From contig CAZRIT010000050.1 in the NCBI GenBank assembly GCA_964600225.1, positions 1 through 13,833 of the forward strand: a stretch of 13,833 nt of DNA, read 5' to 3'. The notes under the pieces were generated by a model. It was given only the letters and a program-made list of their open reading frames with translations, was not told where the DNA came from and did no database searches. How positions within the stretch are numbered: position 1 is the stretch's first letter; every line of letters begins with the position of its first letter. Below, piece after piece: positions 1 through 6,555 of the stretch. The position numbers were made by a program, and so were the translations under genes. The stretch comes from CAZRIT01 sp964600225 (GTDB taxonomy: Bacteria; Bacillota; Clostridia; Christensenellales; CAG-138).

Positions 1-1359
1 GTTGACGCCAACGGCAAGGTTGTGGCGGTGGGCGTGCCCACGGGCAAAACCGAAGGCACCGCCGTCATCACGGGCCAAACGTCCAACCCCGCCGTCAAGG
101 CCACCTGCACCGTTACGGTTAAGGACGGCGTGCTGCTGACAAGCGTTTCCCTCAACACCACCGCGGCCTCCATCGGCGTGGGCGAGGCGCTGGCATTGAC
201 CGCCTATACCTCCCCCAGCAACGCCACCAATAAAAACCTCGTTTGGTCCTCCACCAACTCGGAGTACGCCACCGTCAACAGCAGCGGCACGGTTTCCGCC
301 ATCGCCGAAGGCCAGACGGTTATCAAGGCCACGTCCACCGACGGCAGCAAGCTGTTTGCACAGTGCGTGGTAACGGTAACCACCATCCCCGTCACCTCGG
401 TGACGCTCAACAAGACGGGCCTTGCGCTGTTCTCCACCGAGAAGGCGCAGCTCACGGCCAGCCTGTACCCGACCAACGCCACCAAGAAGTACGTGGTCTG
501 GACGTCCTCCAACAATAACGTCGCCACCGTCGATGCCACGGGCACCGTCACCGCAGTCAGCGCGGGCAGCGCCATCATCTCCGCCACCGCGGCCGATTCG
601 CTTGCGCGCTATGCCACCTGCCCCGTGGTCGTCACCCAGAAGATCGACGTAACGGGCCTCACGCTCAACCTCGGCTCGTTCGACCTGCTGCTCAACGATT
701 CCACGGTGCTCACCGCCACCGTTGCCCCCGGCAACGCCACCTATGGCGCAATCAAGTGGACCTCCAGCAAGCCGACCGTGGCCAGCATCGATGAAAAGGG
801 CAAGCTCTCGGGCCTGTCCGTCGGTACCACCACCATCACCGCGACTGCGGGCAGCAAGTCCGTATCCATCACGGTTTCGGTTGTGACCAAGACCTTCTCG
901 GTCGGCAAGGTTGTCAACTGCTCGCGCCGCGTCAACGTGCGTAAGTCCGCCAGCGGTGCATCCGGTCTGGCAGGCTATGCGTACCTGGGCGATACCTATA
1001 AGGTGCTGGATAAGAGCGGCTCCTGGTACAAAATCCAGTACAACGCCACCACCACGGCCTACATCTGGTCCCACTACCTCTCCGCCAGCGCCACCAACGC
1101 AGGCTACGTCTCCGCAGGCACGGGCACGGGCACGGGTACGGGCACAACCACCCCGACGGGCAAGACCGTAACGGTCATCAACTGCAAGAACTGCGTCAAC
1201 GTCCGCTCGGGACCCGCCACCACCAACGGCAAGGTCGGCTACGCCTACCTGGGCGAAACCTACGCCTACACCAAGCTGACCACCGATGGCTGGTATGAAG
1301 TCACCTTCAGCGGCTCGGTCGCCTACATCAACGCGGCGTTCCTGCGCGTCAACGGTTAA
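1..1359 (+). CDS. Surface/secreted protein with Big_2 Ig-like repeats and two C-terminal SH3 domains (5' end outside window)
   Basis: The reading frame is open from base 1 and begins inside a Big_2 domain (VDANGKVVAV), so the gene starts upstream; the GTG at 22 is internal. In the visible part there is the tail of one Big_2 domain, then three full Big_2 units of about 83-85 residues each (roughly residues 50-132, 133-217 and 218-300 counted from base 1). Each has the WxSSN...VATVD..GTV.A...G.A.I.AT pattern. Two bacterial SH3 modules follow (about 305-365 and 395-452), each with VNVR and AYLGxTY. They are joined by a Gly-Thr linker. Big_2 domains are usual in surface adhesins and SH3 domains often bind cell wall, so a wall-associated structural or adhesive role is inferred. 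No LPXTG motif or C-terminal membrane anchor is present. A terminator follows the stop, and a sortase gene lies downstream. The N-terminal domain and any enzymatic part cannot be seen. Confidence 0.9.
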   Translation, partial: VDANGKVVAVGVPTGKTEGTAVITGQTSNPAVKATCTVTVKDGVLLTSVSLNTTAASIGVGEALALTAYTSPSNATNKNLVWSSTNSEYATVNSSGTVSAIAEGQTVIKATSTDGSKLFAQCVVTVTTIPVTSVTLNKTGLALFSTEKAQLTASLYPTNATKKYVVWTSSNNNVATVDATGTVTAVSAGSAIISATAADSLARYATCPVVVTQKIDVTGLTLNLGSFDLLLNDSTVLTATVAPGNATYGAIKWTSSKPTVASIDEKGKLSGLSVGTTTITATAGSKSVSITVSVVTKTFSVGKVVNCSRRVNVRKSASGASGLAGYAYLGDTYKVLDKSGSWYKIQYNATTTAYIWSHYLSASATNAGYVSAGTGTGTGTGTTTPTGKTVTVINCKNCVNVRSGPATTNGKVGYAYLGETYAYTKLTTDGWYEVTFSGSVAYINAAFLRVNG

Positions 1360-1372
1360 CCGCAAACATGCT

Positions 1373-1406
1373 CAGAGGGCTGCTCTGTACGGGCAGCCCT
1401 CTGTTT
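1373..1406 (+). terminator. Rho-independent terminator after the Big_2/SH3 gene
   Basis: A perfect 11-bp stem (CAGAGGGCTGC at 1373-1383 with GCAGCCCTCTG at 1393-1403) with a 9-nt loop is followed by TTT. It lies 14 bp after the stop codon. The U-tract is short, but the stem is GC-rich. Confidence 0.8.
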
Positions 1407-1507
1407 ACCCCAAACACGGTTTTGTGCAAAGCATATGGTTGTTACCAATGTGCAAACTTCTCCCCAATCGGATTGACGGCTGTTTGCCGCAGAGGTAGGA
1501 TGAACAT

Positions 1508-2404
1508 ATGAAGAAAAAGAAACACTCCAAGCGATCCCAACAAAAACAGATTTTAATCCTGAGCATCGGCGTGCTCTTTTTGGCTTTACTGGTCGCGCTG
1601 GTGATCCTCATCGTCAAGCTGGCCTCGCCCAAGGACCCCGCGGACAATATCCCTGCGGCCAATCTTTCCGAGCCGAACGGGCTCGCTGCGCCCGAAATCG
1701 GCGATATGGCCACGCCCGCGCCCTCGGATGCGCCTGCGGAACCCAATGCGCAGCCCAACGGCGGCGCCGCCGTCACCAATGCGCCCGCCGTTTCCGCGCC
1801 GCCGACCGCCCCCGCCGCACCCGCGGTCAACGTAACGCTGCCCAAGCCCGATTTTGCGGCCCTGCAGGCAAGCGGCGTACCCGCCGTGGGCTGGCTCTAC
1901 TGCGCGGGCACCGTCATCGACTACCCGCTGGTGCAGTATACCGAAAACGAATACTACATGGATCATGCCTCCAACGGGCAAAAGAGCGACAGCGGCGCCA
2001 TCTTCCTCGATTGCCGCAACAGCTCGGCGCTGCTGGACGAGCAGATCATGATCTACGGCAACCCCATGGCCGACGGCTCCATGTTCGGGTCGCTTTTAAG
2101 CTACAAGGATCAGGCCTACTACGCCGCGCACCCGTCGATGCACCTCATTACGGGCAACCGGACCTACCGCATCGACGTATTCGCCGCGCATGCCGCCTCC
2201 CCCGATATCTCCAACTACCCGACATGGTTTTTGGATAAGACCGCACGCAAGCAGTATATCGACGCCGCAATCGGCAAGTCGTCCATCAAAACCTCCGTCA
2301 GCATGGGCGAAAACGATGTGCTCGTTTCGCTCGTCACCTGCTCCGATTATGAAGCGGGCGACAACGCGCGCTTCGTCGTGCACGGCGTGCTGGTGAAGCA
2401 ATAG
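1508..2404 (+). CDS. srtB: Class B-type sortase, probably with a substituted catalytic histidine
   Basis: This 298-residue protein has a basic N-terminus, one membrane segment (about 16-38), a long Ala/Pro-rich linker (about 40-112) and a sortase domain (about 115-298). The fold is recognised from VGWLYCAGTVIDYPLVQ, YYMDH, SGAIFLDCRN, the IYG..M.DGSMFGSL block and LVTCSDY...NARFVVHG. Class B sortases are membrane-bound cysteine transpeptidases that anchor surface proteins to peptidoglycan using a His-Cys-Arg triad. Cys278 (in VTC) and Arg288 are present. The residue after IYG, where the family has the catalytic His (IYGH..M), is Asn185 (AAC at 2060-2062). The enzyme may therefore be inactive or altered. 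The ATG at 1508 is preceded by the purine-rich AGAGGTAGGA, and the ATG at 1500 stops after two more codons. Neither large surface protein in the window carries a recognisable sortase signal, so the substrate is unknown. Confidence 0.9.
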   Translation: MKKKKHSKRSQQKQILILSIGVLFLALLVALVILIVKLASPKDPADNIPAANLSEPNGLAAPEIGDMATPAPSDAPAEPNAQPNGGAAVTNAPAVSAPPTAPAAPAVNVTLPKPDFAALQASGVPAVGWLYCAGTVIDYPLVQYTENEYYMDHASNGQKSDSGAIFLDCRNSSALLDEQIMIYGNPMADGSMFGSLLSYKDQAYYAAHPSMHLITGNRTYRIDVFAAHAASPDISNYPTWFLDKTARKQYIDAAIGKSSIKTSVSMGENDVLVSLVTCSDYEAGDNARFVVHGVLVKQ

Positions 2405-2429
2405 GCTTGTCGCATATGCAACCAATACC

Positions 2430-2459
2430 AAAGTCGGCCGTATCAACGGCCGACTTTTT
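2430..2459 (+). terminator. Rho-independent terminator after the sortase gene
   Basis: A perfect 11-bp stem (AAAGTCGGCCG at 2430-2440 with CGGCCGACTTT at 2447-2457) with a 6-nt loop ends in a run of five T (2455-2459). It is 25 bp after the sortase stop. On the opposite strand the stem lacks a good U-tract. Confidence 0.9.
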
Positions 2460-2475
2460 GCTTTGTATTCTTTTC

Positions 2476-2501
2476 CTTACTCTTTTTGAAAAAAGAGTAA
2501 G
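2476..2501. repeat. AT-rich inverted repeat between convergent genes
   Basis: CTTACTCTTTTT (2476-2487) is the exact reverse complement of 2490-2501, with only GA between them. It sits between the sortase terminator and the end of the minus-strand apbE gene. The sequence shows only the palindrome. A role in termination or as a dispersed repeat is inference. Confidence 0.7.
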
Positions 2502-2540
2502 CAGAAAAACTTCATAATGATTCTCCATGGTTTTCTTTGC

Positions 2541-2568
2541 GTCACTTTCTTTTGCAAAAGAAAGTGAC
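2541..2568. repeat. Perfect 28-bp palindrome downstream of apbE
   Basis: GTCACTTTCTTTTG (2541-2554) is followed directly by its exact reverse complement (2555-2568). An outer pair, ATGGTTT (2527-2533) with AAACCAT (2569-2575), extends it past a 7-nt bulge (2534-2540) on one side. It lies 20 bp past the apbE stop and has no clear U-tract in either direction, so it is not a typical terminator. Together with 2476-2501 it resembles a dispersed extragenic palindrome family, which cannot be proved from one copy. Confidence 0.75.
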
Positions 2569-2588
2569 AAACCATCCTCCGTCCTCCG

Positions 2589-3611
2589 TCACCCTGCGGG
2601 CCAGCGGTCGGAACGGATCACCTCGCCGTCGGGCTCGGCCCACAGCGCCGCCGCATCGGGAACGGCGTCGATCAACATAAGCCCGTCCGCAAGCGGCATG
2701 TTGAACAGCGCGGTGGAGAGCGCATCGGCCAACGCGGAATCGGCATGCAGCACGGTGACGGACTGATGATAGGCCGCGGGCATGAGGGTGGTCGGATCGA
2801 TGATGTGGTGATAGCGCGTGCCGTCGGCGGCGGTGTATTGGCGCTGATACCCGCCGCTGGTAACGAGGCTTTGCCCCTCGATGGTCAGCGTGGCCAGATG
2901 CCCTTCGCCATCGGGCGATTGTACGCCAACCTTCCAGCGCGCGCCGTCGCCGCGCAGGCCGAGCGCACAGACGTTGCCGCCCGCGTTGATCATGGCGGAG
3001 GCTGCGCCCATGGCGGCCAGCCGCTCGATGGCGCGCTGCACGGCATAGCCCTTGGCAATTGCGCCCAGATCCAGCGTGAGCGCGGCGTCGGAAAGATACA
3101 GCGTGCCCGCGGCACGGTCGATGACGACGTTTTTGATGTCCGTATGCGCGTTTGCCGCGGTCAGCAGCGCCATGGGCGGCGCGGCGGCCGTGGCGGGATC
3201 GGCCAGCCCCCGCTCGCGGTAATCGTGCCAGATGGACAGCACGCTGCCCATCGCCGCGTTCACGCGCCCGTCGGTCAGCTCGTACGCCTCTGCGGCAAAG
3301 GCCACAACGTCGATCAGCCGCGCATCCACCCGCACGGGGTGCATGCCCGCCGCATTGTTGACGGTTTTGACGTTGGGCACGCCCGCGTAATCGTGATAGA
3401 TATCGCACAGCCTGTGATACGTCTGCATTTCATCCCGCACGGCGTCAAAATACGCTTCGGCGGCACGCTCGCTCGGCGCATAGACGGTGACGGTCGTCAC
3501 GGTATCGAATACGTCGAAAAAGCTGTGCGCAAAGCGCTTTTGTTTGGCCCCGCAGCCCATTGTGCATACAAACAGCATGCACACGATCATCCATGTCATT
3601 GTTCTTTTCAT
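2589..3611 (-). CDS. apbE: FAD:protein FMN transferase (ApbE family), predicted lipoprotein
   Basis: ApbE enzymes transfer FMN from FAD to a Thr/Ser of target redox proteins outside the membrane, with Mg2+. From the Met at 3611 the protein has 340 residues. It begins with a basic start and hydrophobic stretch ending MGCGAK, an imperfect lipobox that suggests lipid anchoring. Family blocks are visible: FDTVTTVTVYA near the N-terminus, LDLGAIAKGYAVQ, INAGGNV, VTSGGYQRQY...RYHHIIDP and ALADALSTALFNM. The length is normal. The frame stays open to an ATG at 3656, but that would add 15 residues before the signal peptide and run into the spoIIR upstream region, so 3611 is preferred. No convincing Shine-Dalgarno site is seen for either start. 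The gene stands alone and diverges from spoIIR. No Rnf, Nqr or other flavoprotein target is in the window. Confidence 0.93.
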   Translation of the reverse strand: MKRTMTWMIVCMLFVCTMGCGAKQKRFAHSFFDVFDTVTTVTVYAPSERAAEAYFDAVRDEMQTYHRLCDIYHDYAGVPNVKTVNNAAGMHPVRVDARLIDVVAFAAEAYELTDGRVNAAMGSVLSIWHDYRERGLADPATAAAPPMALLTAANAHTDIKNVVIDRAAGTLYLSDAALTLDLGAIAKGYAVQRAIERLAAMGAASAMINAGGNVCALGLRGDGARWKVGVQSPDGEGHLATLTIEGQSLVTSGGYQRQYTAADGTRYHHIIDPTTLMPAAYHQSVTVLHADSALADALSTALFNMPLADGLMLIDAVPDAAALWAEPDGEVIRSDRWPAG

Positions 3612-3630
3612 CGATTGTATCATATCACGC

Positions 3631-3660
3631 GTATAAGCAAATGAAAACCCGTTCATACTT
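3631..3660 (+). promoter_or_regulatory. Candidate forespore-type (sigma-F/sigma-G-like) promoter of the spoIIR operon
   Basis: GTATA (3631-3635), an 18-nt spacer and CATACTT (3654-3660) resemble the Bacillus sigma-G pattern GHATR-N18-CATWMTA, differing at the last base. The position just before spoIIR suits a forespore gene. The implied start site would fall very near the ribosome-binding site, giving an unusually short leader, so this is tentative. Confidence 0.3.
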
Positions 3661-3679
3661 GCTTAGAGGTGATTGAAAC

Positions 3680-4234
3680 ATGCCTGATTTTTCCACCAAA
3701 CGCAAACTGTGCCTGCTGGCCATCGTATGCATGGCGCTGACGCTGTGCGTGGGATTGAGCGCCGCAAGGGCCGAAGCGCCCGCGGGCGACATCCTGCGCC
3801 TGCACGTCATCGCCAACAGCGACGCCGCGCGCGACCAGACGGTCAAGCTGCGGGTGCGTGACGCCATCCTGACGCACATGCCGCCCTGCGACAGCGCCGC
3901 CGAGGCGGAGGCATACCTGTTGACCCACGGGCAGGAGATCCTGCTGGCCGCGGAACGCACGCTGGCGGCGGACGGCCTGCCGTACGGCGCGCAACTGATG
4001 CTTGGGACAAGCGCCTTCCCCGAGCGCACCTATGACAGGCTGACCTTCCCCGCGGGCGATTACCGCGCATTGAAAGTCATACTCGGGCGCGGCGCGGGGC
4101 AAAACTGGTGGTGCGTGCTGTTCCCGCCGCTGTGCATTGTCACAACGGAGCGCGAGGAACTGCCCGCCGTCGAAGACATTGAATTTGAAAGCACCATCGC
4201 GCAATGGGTGCGCACATGGAGGGACGGAAAATGA
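3680..4234 (+). CDS. spoIIR: Stage II sporulation protein R (SpoIIR)
   Basis: SpoIIR is the signalling protein made in the forespore and secreted into the intermembrane space. There it triggers the SpoIIGA protease to process pro-sigma-E in the mother cell. The 184-residue product has an N-terminal hydrophobic export segment (about 8-31). The family signature LRLHVIANSD lies at 39-48, followed by DQTVKLRVRDAIL. A central FPERTYDRLTFPAGDYRALKVILGRGAGQ is followed by NWWC at 142-145 and FPPLC. AGAGGTGAT at 3665-3673 is a good ribosome-binding site 6 nt before the ATG. The stop overlaps the sleB start as ATGA, so the two are probably translationally coupled. In Bacillus spoIIR is a sigma-F gene, unlike the later germination genes that follow here. 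Confidence 0.96.
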   Translation: MPDFSTKRKLCLLAIVCMALTLCVGLSAARAEAPAGDILRLHVIANSDAARDQTVKLRVRDAILTHMPPCDSAAEAEAYLLTHGQEILLAAERTLAADGLPYGAQLMLGTSAFPERTYDRLTFPAGDYRALKVILGRGAGQNWWCVLFPPLCIVTTEREELPAVEDIEFESTIAQWVRTWRDGK

Positions 4235-4926
4235 GCGCAAACAACAAAAAACGGGCGCAGCGGCTGGCAACGCTGCTGACGGCCATCCTGATCATCATCG
4301 TATCGGTACAGCCCGCGGCGGCGGCGGCGCTCAGGCGCGGCTCCAGCGGCGACGACGTCATCACGCTGCAAAAGAAGCTGAGAAACTGGGGCTACTATTC
4401 GGGGGCCGTTGACGGCGTGTTCGGCTCGGGCACGGAGAAAGCCGTGATGTACTTTCAGCGAAAGAACGGCCTGACCGCCGATGGCGTGGTGGGCGCGGCG
4501 ACCGCCAAGGCGCTGGGCATGTCGCTTTCAGGCTCGTCTCAGTCGTCGGGCAACTCCTCTGGATCGTCGTCCTCCAAGGGAGATACCTACCTGCTGGCCA
4601 AGTGCGTGCACGGCGAGGCACGCGGCGAATCCTACAAGGGGCAGGTGGCCGTGGCGGCGGTGATACTCAACCGCGTCAAGTCCAGCAAGTTCCCCAACTC
4701 CATTGCGGGCGTCATCTACCAGCCGGGCGCGTTCTCCGTGGTCAGCGACGGGCAGATCAACATGGACCCGGGCGAATCCGCGCTCAAGGCCGCGCGCGAC
4801 GCCATGAACGGCTACGACCCCACCAACGGCTGTATCTACTATTATAGCCCCGCCAAGACTAGCAACGCCTGGATCCGCTCACGCCCGATCATCACCACCA
4901 TCGGCGCGCATGTGTTTTGCAAGTAA
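4231..4926 (+). CDS. sleB: Spore cortex-lytic enzyme SleB (PG-binding domain plus Hydrolase_2)
   Basis: SleB is a lytic transglycosylase that breaks down the muramic-delta-lactam cortex of the spore during germination. The 231-residue product has a signal peptide (about 7-32, ending AAAAA). A PG_binding_1 domain spans about 34-93 (LRRGSSGDDVITLQKKL, VDGVFGSGTEKAVMYFQ, LTADGVVGAATAKALG). A Ser/Gly-rich linker (96-116) and the Hydrolase_2 catalytic domain (118-231) follow. HGEARGE (127-133) holds the family's catalytic glutamate, Glu129. The ATG at 4231 is chosen because GGAGGG (4218-4223) precedes it by 7 nt and it overlaps the spoIIR stop as ATGA. An in-frame ATG at 4204 lacks a site and lies well inside spoIIR. 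ypeB, whose product SleB needs in Bacillus, follows directly. Confidence 0.95.
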   Translation: MSANNKKRAQRLATLLTAILIIIVSVQPAAAAALRRGSSGDDVITLQKKLRNWGYYSGAVDGVFGSGTEKAVMYFQRKNGLTADGVVGAATAKALGMSLSGSSQSSGNSSGSSSSKGDTYLLAKCVHGEARGESYKGQVAVAAVILNRVKSSKFPNSIAGVIYQPGAFSVVSDGQINMDPGESALKAARDAMNGYDPTNGCIYYYSPAKTSNAWIRSRPIITTIGAHVFCK

Positions 4927-4938
4927 GGAGGCATCGTC

Positions 4939-6342
4939 ATGAACCGTTCCCACCGTTTTTTCAAGGTCATTGCCATCGCCGTGCCGATACTGCTTTCCAT
5001 CGCGCTGGTATGCGTGTGCATCTGGGCGGGCAAGCAGGCGGAGGCCGCCGAGCAGACGCTTTCGGCGCAGCGCATCGAATCGGAATCGGCCTATCGGCAG
5101 GCGGCGTATCGGCTCGGTAACGACATCAACGATATGCAAACCGCGCTCAAAAAGCTACAGGTGACCGCCTCCAAGGCACGCCATGTGCTGCTGCTTTCGG
5201 ATGTATGGCGGCTGAGCGGCTCGGCGGTAGCCAACATGGGCTGCATCCCGTCCTCGCATGTGGAGACGTCCGACCTCAACCAATTCATCGTGCGCACAGG
5301 CGATTACGCGCATGTATCCATGCAGCGCATCCTCAACGGCGGCGTGCTCACCCAAGAGGATTACAGTACGCTGGACAAGCTGTACGAGGCCAGCGTGCAG
5401 ATCGGCAACGCGTGGCAGACGCACATTGACAACAACGACTTTGCCGTGGAGGCCATCGATATCGACGGCTACTACGCGGCCCCCGGCAGCGACAGCACCG
5501 ATGCGCAGCCCGCGCAGAGCGATCCGGCGGGGCAATCGGATCAAGCGGGGCAATCGGAGGAAAGCATCTCCGACTACCCCACCCTCATCTACGACGGCCC
5601 GTTCTCGGAGAGCAACGAGCGCGCCGAGCCGCGCGGCCTCTCCGACCAAACGGTGGATGAAAACGCCGCCAAGCAAGCAGCGCTTGGCTATCTGGGCGGC
5701 GGCAGCCTGACCGCAACGGGCGTTACGGAGGGTATCATCCCAACGTTCGGCTTCCAAGGCACCAACGCCGAGGGCCGCAGCGTGGAGCTGACCGTCACCC
5801 GACAGGGCGGGCAGGTGCTGTGGATGATGGCCGATTCGGAGGGCAACGCCGAGGGCGTGCCCGATGAACGCACGGTGGAAACGCTCAAGGGCCGCGCCAA
5901 GGCGTTCCTCGACGGCCACGGCTACGCAGGCATGGAGGCCGCGTACGCACAGTTTTACAGCGGCATTGCGGTGTTCAACTTTGCCGCAACCGAGGGCGAC
6001 GTTATCCTGTATCCCGATTTGGTCAAGGTGTATGTGGAGCAGCAGAACGGGGCGATTGTGGGCGTGGACGCCACCAACTACCTCATGGCGCACCGCGTGC
6101 GCACGCTGCCAAGCGCAGAGCTTAGCCAAGAGGAAGCGGCCACGCACGTTTCCGATGCGCTGGAGGTGCAGGCCGTCCGTTTGGCTTTGATCCCCAAGAC
6201 CGCGCAGACGGAGGTGCTCTGCTACGAGTTCAAGGGTTCCTACCGCGGGCTCAACTACATTGTCTACATCAACGCGCTCAACGGCAACGAGGAGGAGCTG
6301 TTTGAAATCATCGATTCCGATCAGGGTCAGATGGTGGTGTAG
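4939..6342 (+). CDS. ypeB: Germination protein YpeB
   Basis: YpeB is the partner of SleB in the spore. In Bacillus each stabilises the other, and YpeB is thought to hold SleB inactive until germination. The 467-residue product has an N-terminal membrane segment (about 9-31) and a helical N-terminal domain (about 35-190). An Asp/Ser/Gln/Gly-rich linker (about 185-212) follows, then a PepSY/YPEB-type C-terminal region (about 233-467) with repeated beta-rich units such as AAKQAALGYLGGG and VELTVTRQGGQVLWM. AGGAGG (4926-4931) overlaps the sleB stop and lies 7 nt before the ATG. This makes ypeB the third gene of the spoIIR operon. A strong hairpin terminator follows. The length is close to Bacillus YpeB (about 450). 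The low-complexity linker is the most variable-looking part. Confidence 0.94.
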   Translation: MNRSHRFFKVIAIAVPILLSIALVCVCIWAGKQAEAAEQTLSAQRIESESAYRQAAYRLGNDINDMQTALKKLQVTASKARHVLLLSDVWRLSGSAVANMGCIPSSHVETSDLNQFIVRTGDYAHVSMQRILNGGVLTQEDYSTLDKLYEASVQIGNAWQTHIDNNDFAVEAIDIDGYYAAPGSDSTDAQPAQSDPAGQSDQAGQSEESISDYPTLIYDGPFSESNERAEPRGLSDQTVDENAAKQAALGYLGGGSLTATGVTEGIIPTFGFQGTNAEGRSVELTVTRQGGQVLWMMADSEGNAEGVPDERTVETLKGRAKAFLDGHGYAGMEAAYAQFYSGIAVFNFAATEGDVILYPDLVKVYVEQQNGAIVGVDATNYLMAHRVRTLPSAELSQEEAATHVSDALEVQAVRLALIPKTAQTEVLCYEFKGSYRGLNYIVYINALNGNEEELFEIIDSDQGQMVV

Positions 6343-6367
6343 GCAAGCCGTTCCCTCCGCGATAGAA

Positions 6368-6400
6368 AGGGCTTCGGCAAAATTCGCCGAAGCCCTGTTT
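6368..6400. terminator. Bidirectional terminator between ypeB and the XRE regulator unit
   Basis: AGGGCTTCGGC (6368-6378) pairs perfectly with GCCGAAGCCCT (6386-6396) around a 7-nt loop. Plus-strand transcripts (ypeB) continue GTTTGG. Minus-strand transcripts (the regulator and the element at 6404-6546) continue TTCTATC. It therefore probably serves both directions. Confidence 0.85.
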
Positions 6401-6403
6401 GGC

Positions 6404-6546
6404 TTACCGTACAAATCCGAACCACGGTTTTCATTGGATAGGGTTCCGCACCGAGGAGGAGGATATCGTGGTCGCTATCCCGACCGACGAGCGCACAGAA
6501 GCCCTCCAATACAGCCCATTTGGGCGGGTTCGGATTTGCACGGCAA
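6404..6546 (-). ncRNA. Candidate structured RNA bounded by a 20-bp imperfect inverted repeat
   Basis: CAAATCCGAACC (6412-6423) is repeated exactly in inverse at 6527-6538. The arms extend outward to 6404 and 6546. In plus-strand RNA two outer pairs (6406/6544 and 6411/6539) are A-C mismatches. In minus-strand RNA the same two are G-U pairs, giving an unbroken 20-bp helix. Inside, the minus strand can form GCCC-AAAT-GGGC (6514-6525), an arm closed by ATTGGA/TCCAAT (6505-6510 with 6433-6438) and GGTCG-GGATAG-CGACC (6470-6485). The element lies 9 nt past the stop codon of the minus-strand regulator and is followed by the terminator at 6368-6400. It could be a 3'-UTR structure, an sRNA or a small repeat element. 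I do not recognise the family and no convincing ORF explains it. Confidence 0.4.
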
Positions 6547-6555
6547 ACGCACGCA

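Noticed and set aside
1474..1502. TTGACG-N17-TAGGAT as a promoter for the sortase gene
   Set aside because: The predicted start site would fall at or after the ATG at 1508, and the last part overlaps the ribosome-binding site.
1508..2404. Sortase and large surface proteins as an LPXTG-type attachment system
   Set aside because: Neither the Big_2/SH3 protein nor the 1149-residue protein has a recognisable LPXTG or NPQTN-like motif before its C-terminus, so a substrate relationship is not supported.
2334..2570. Minus-strand open frame of 78 codons across the palindromes
   Set aside because: It is made of the two palindromes, the terminator stem and the antisense end of the sortase gene. There is no ribosome-binding site or family match.
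2745..3644. Plus-strand open frame of 299 codons
   Set aside because: It lies opposite apbE, whose ApbE family motifs are unmistakable. The plus frame is low-complexity His/Gly/Arg sequence.
6404..6546. Retron msr/msd-type RNA
   Set aside because: An inverted-repeat-bounded RNA could suggest this, but there is no reverse transcriptase gene in the window.
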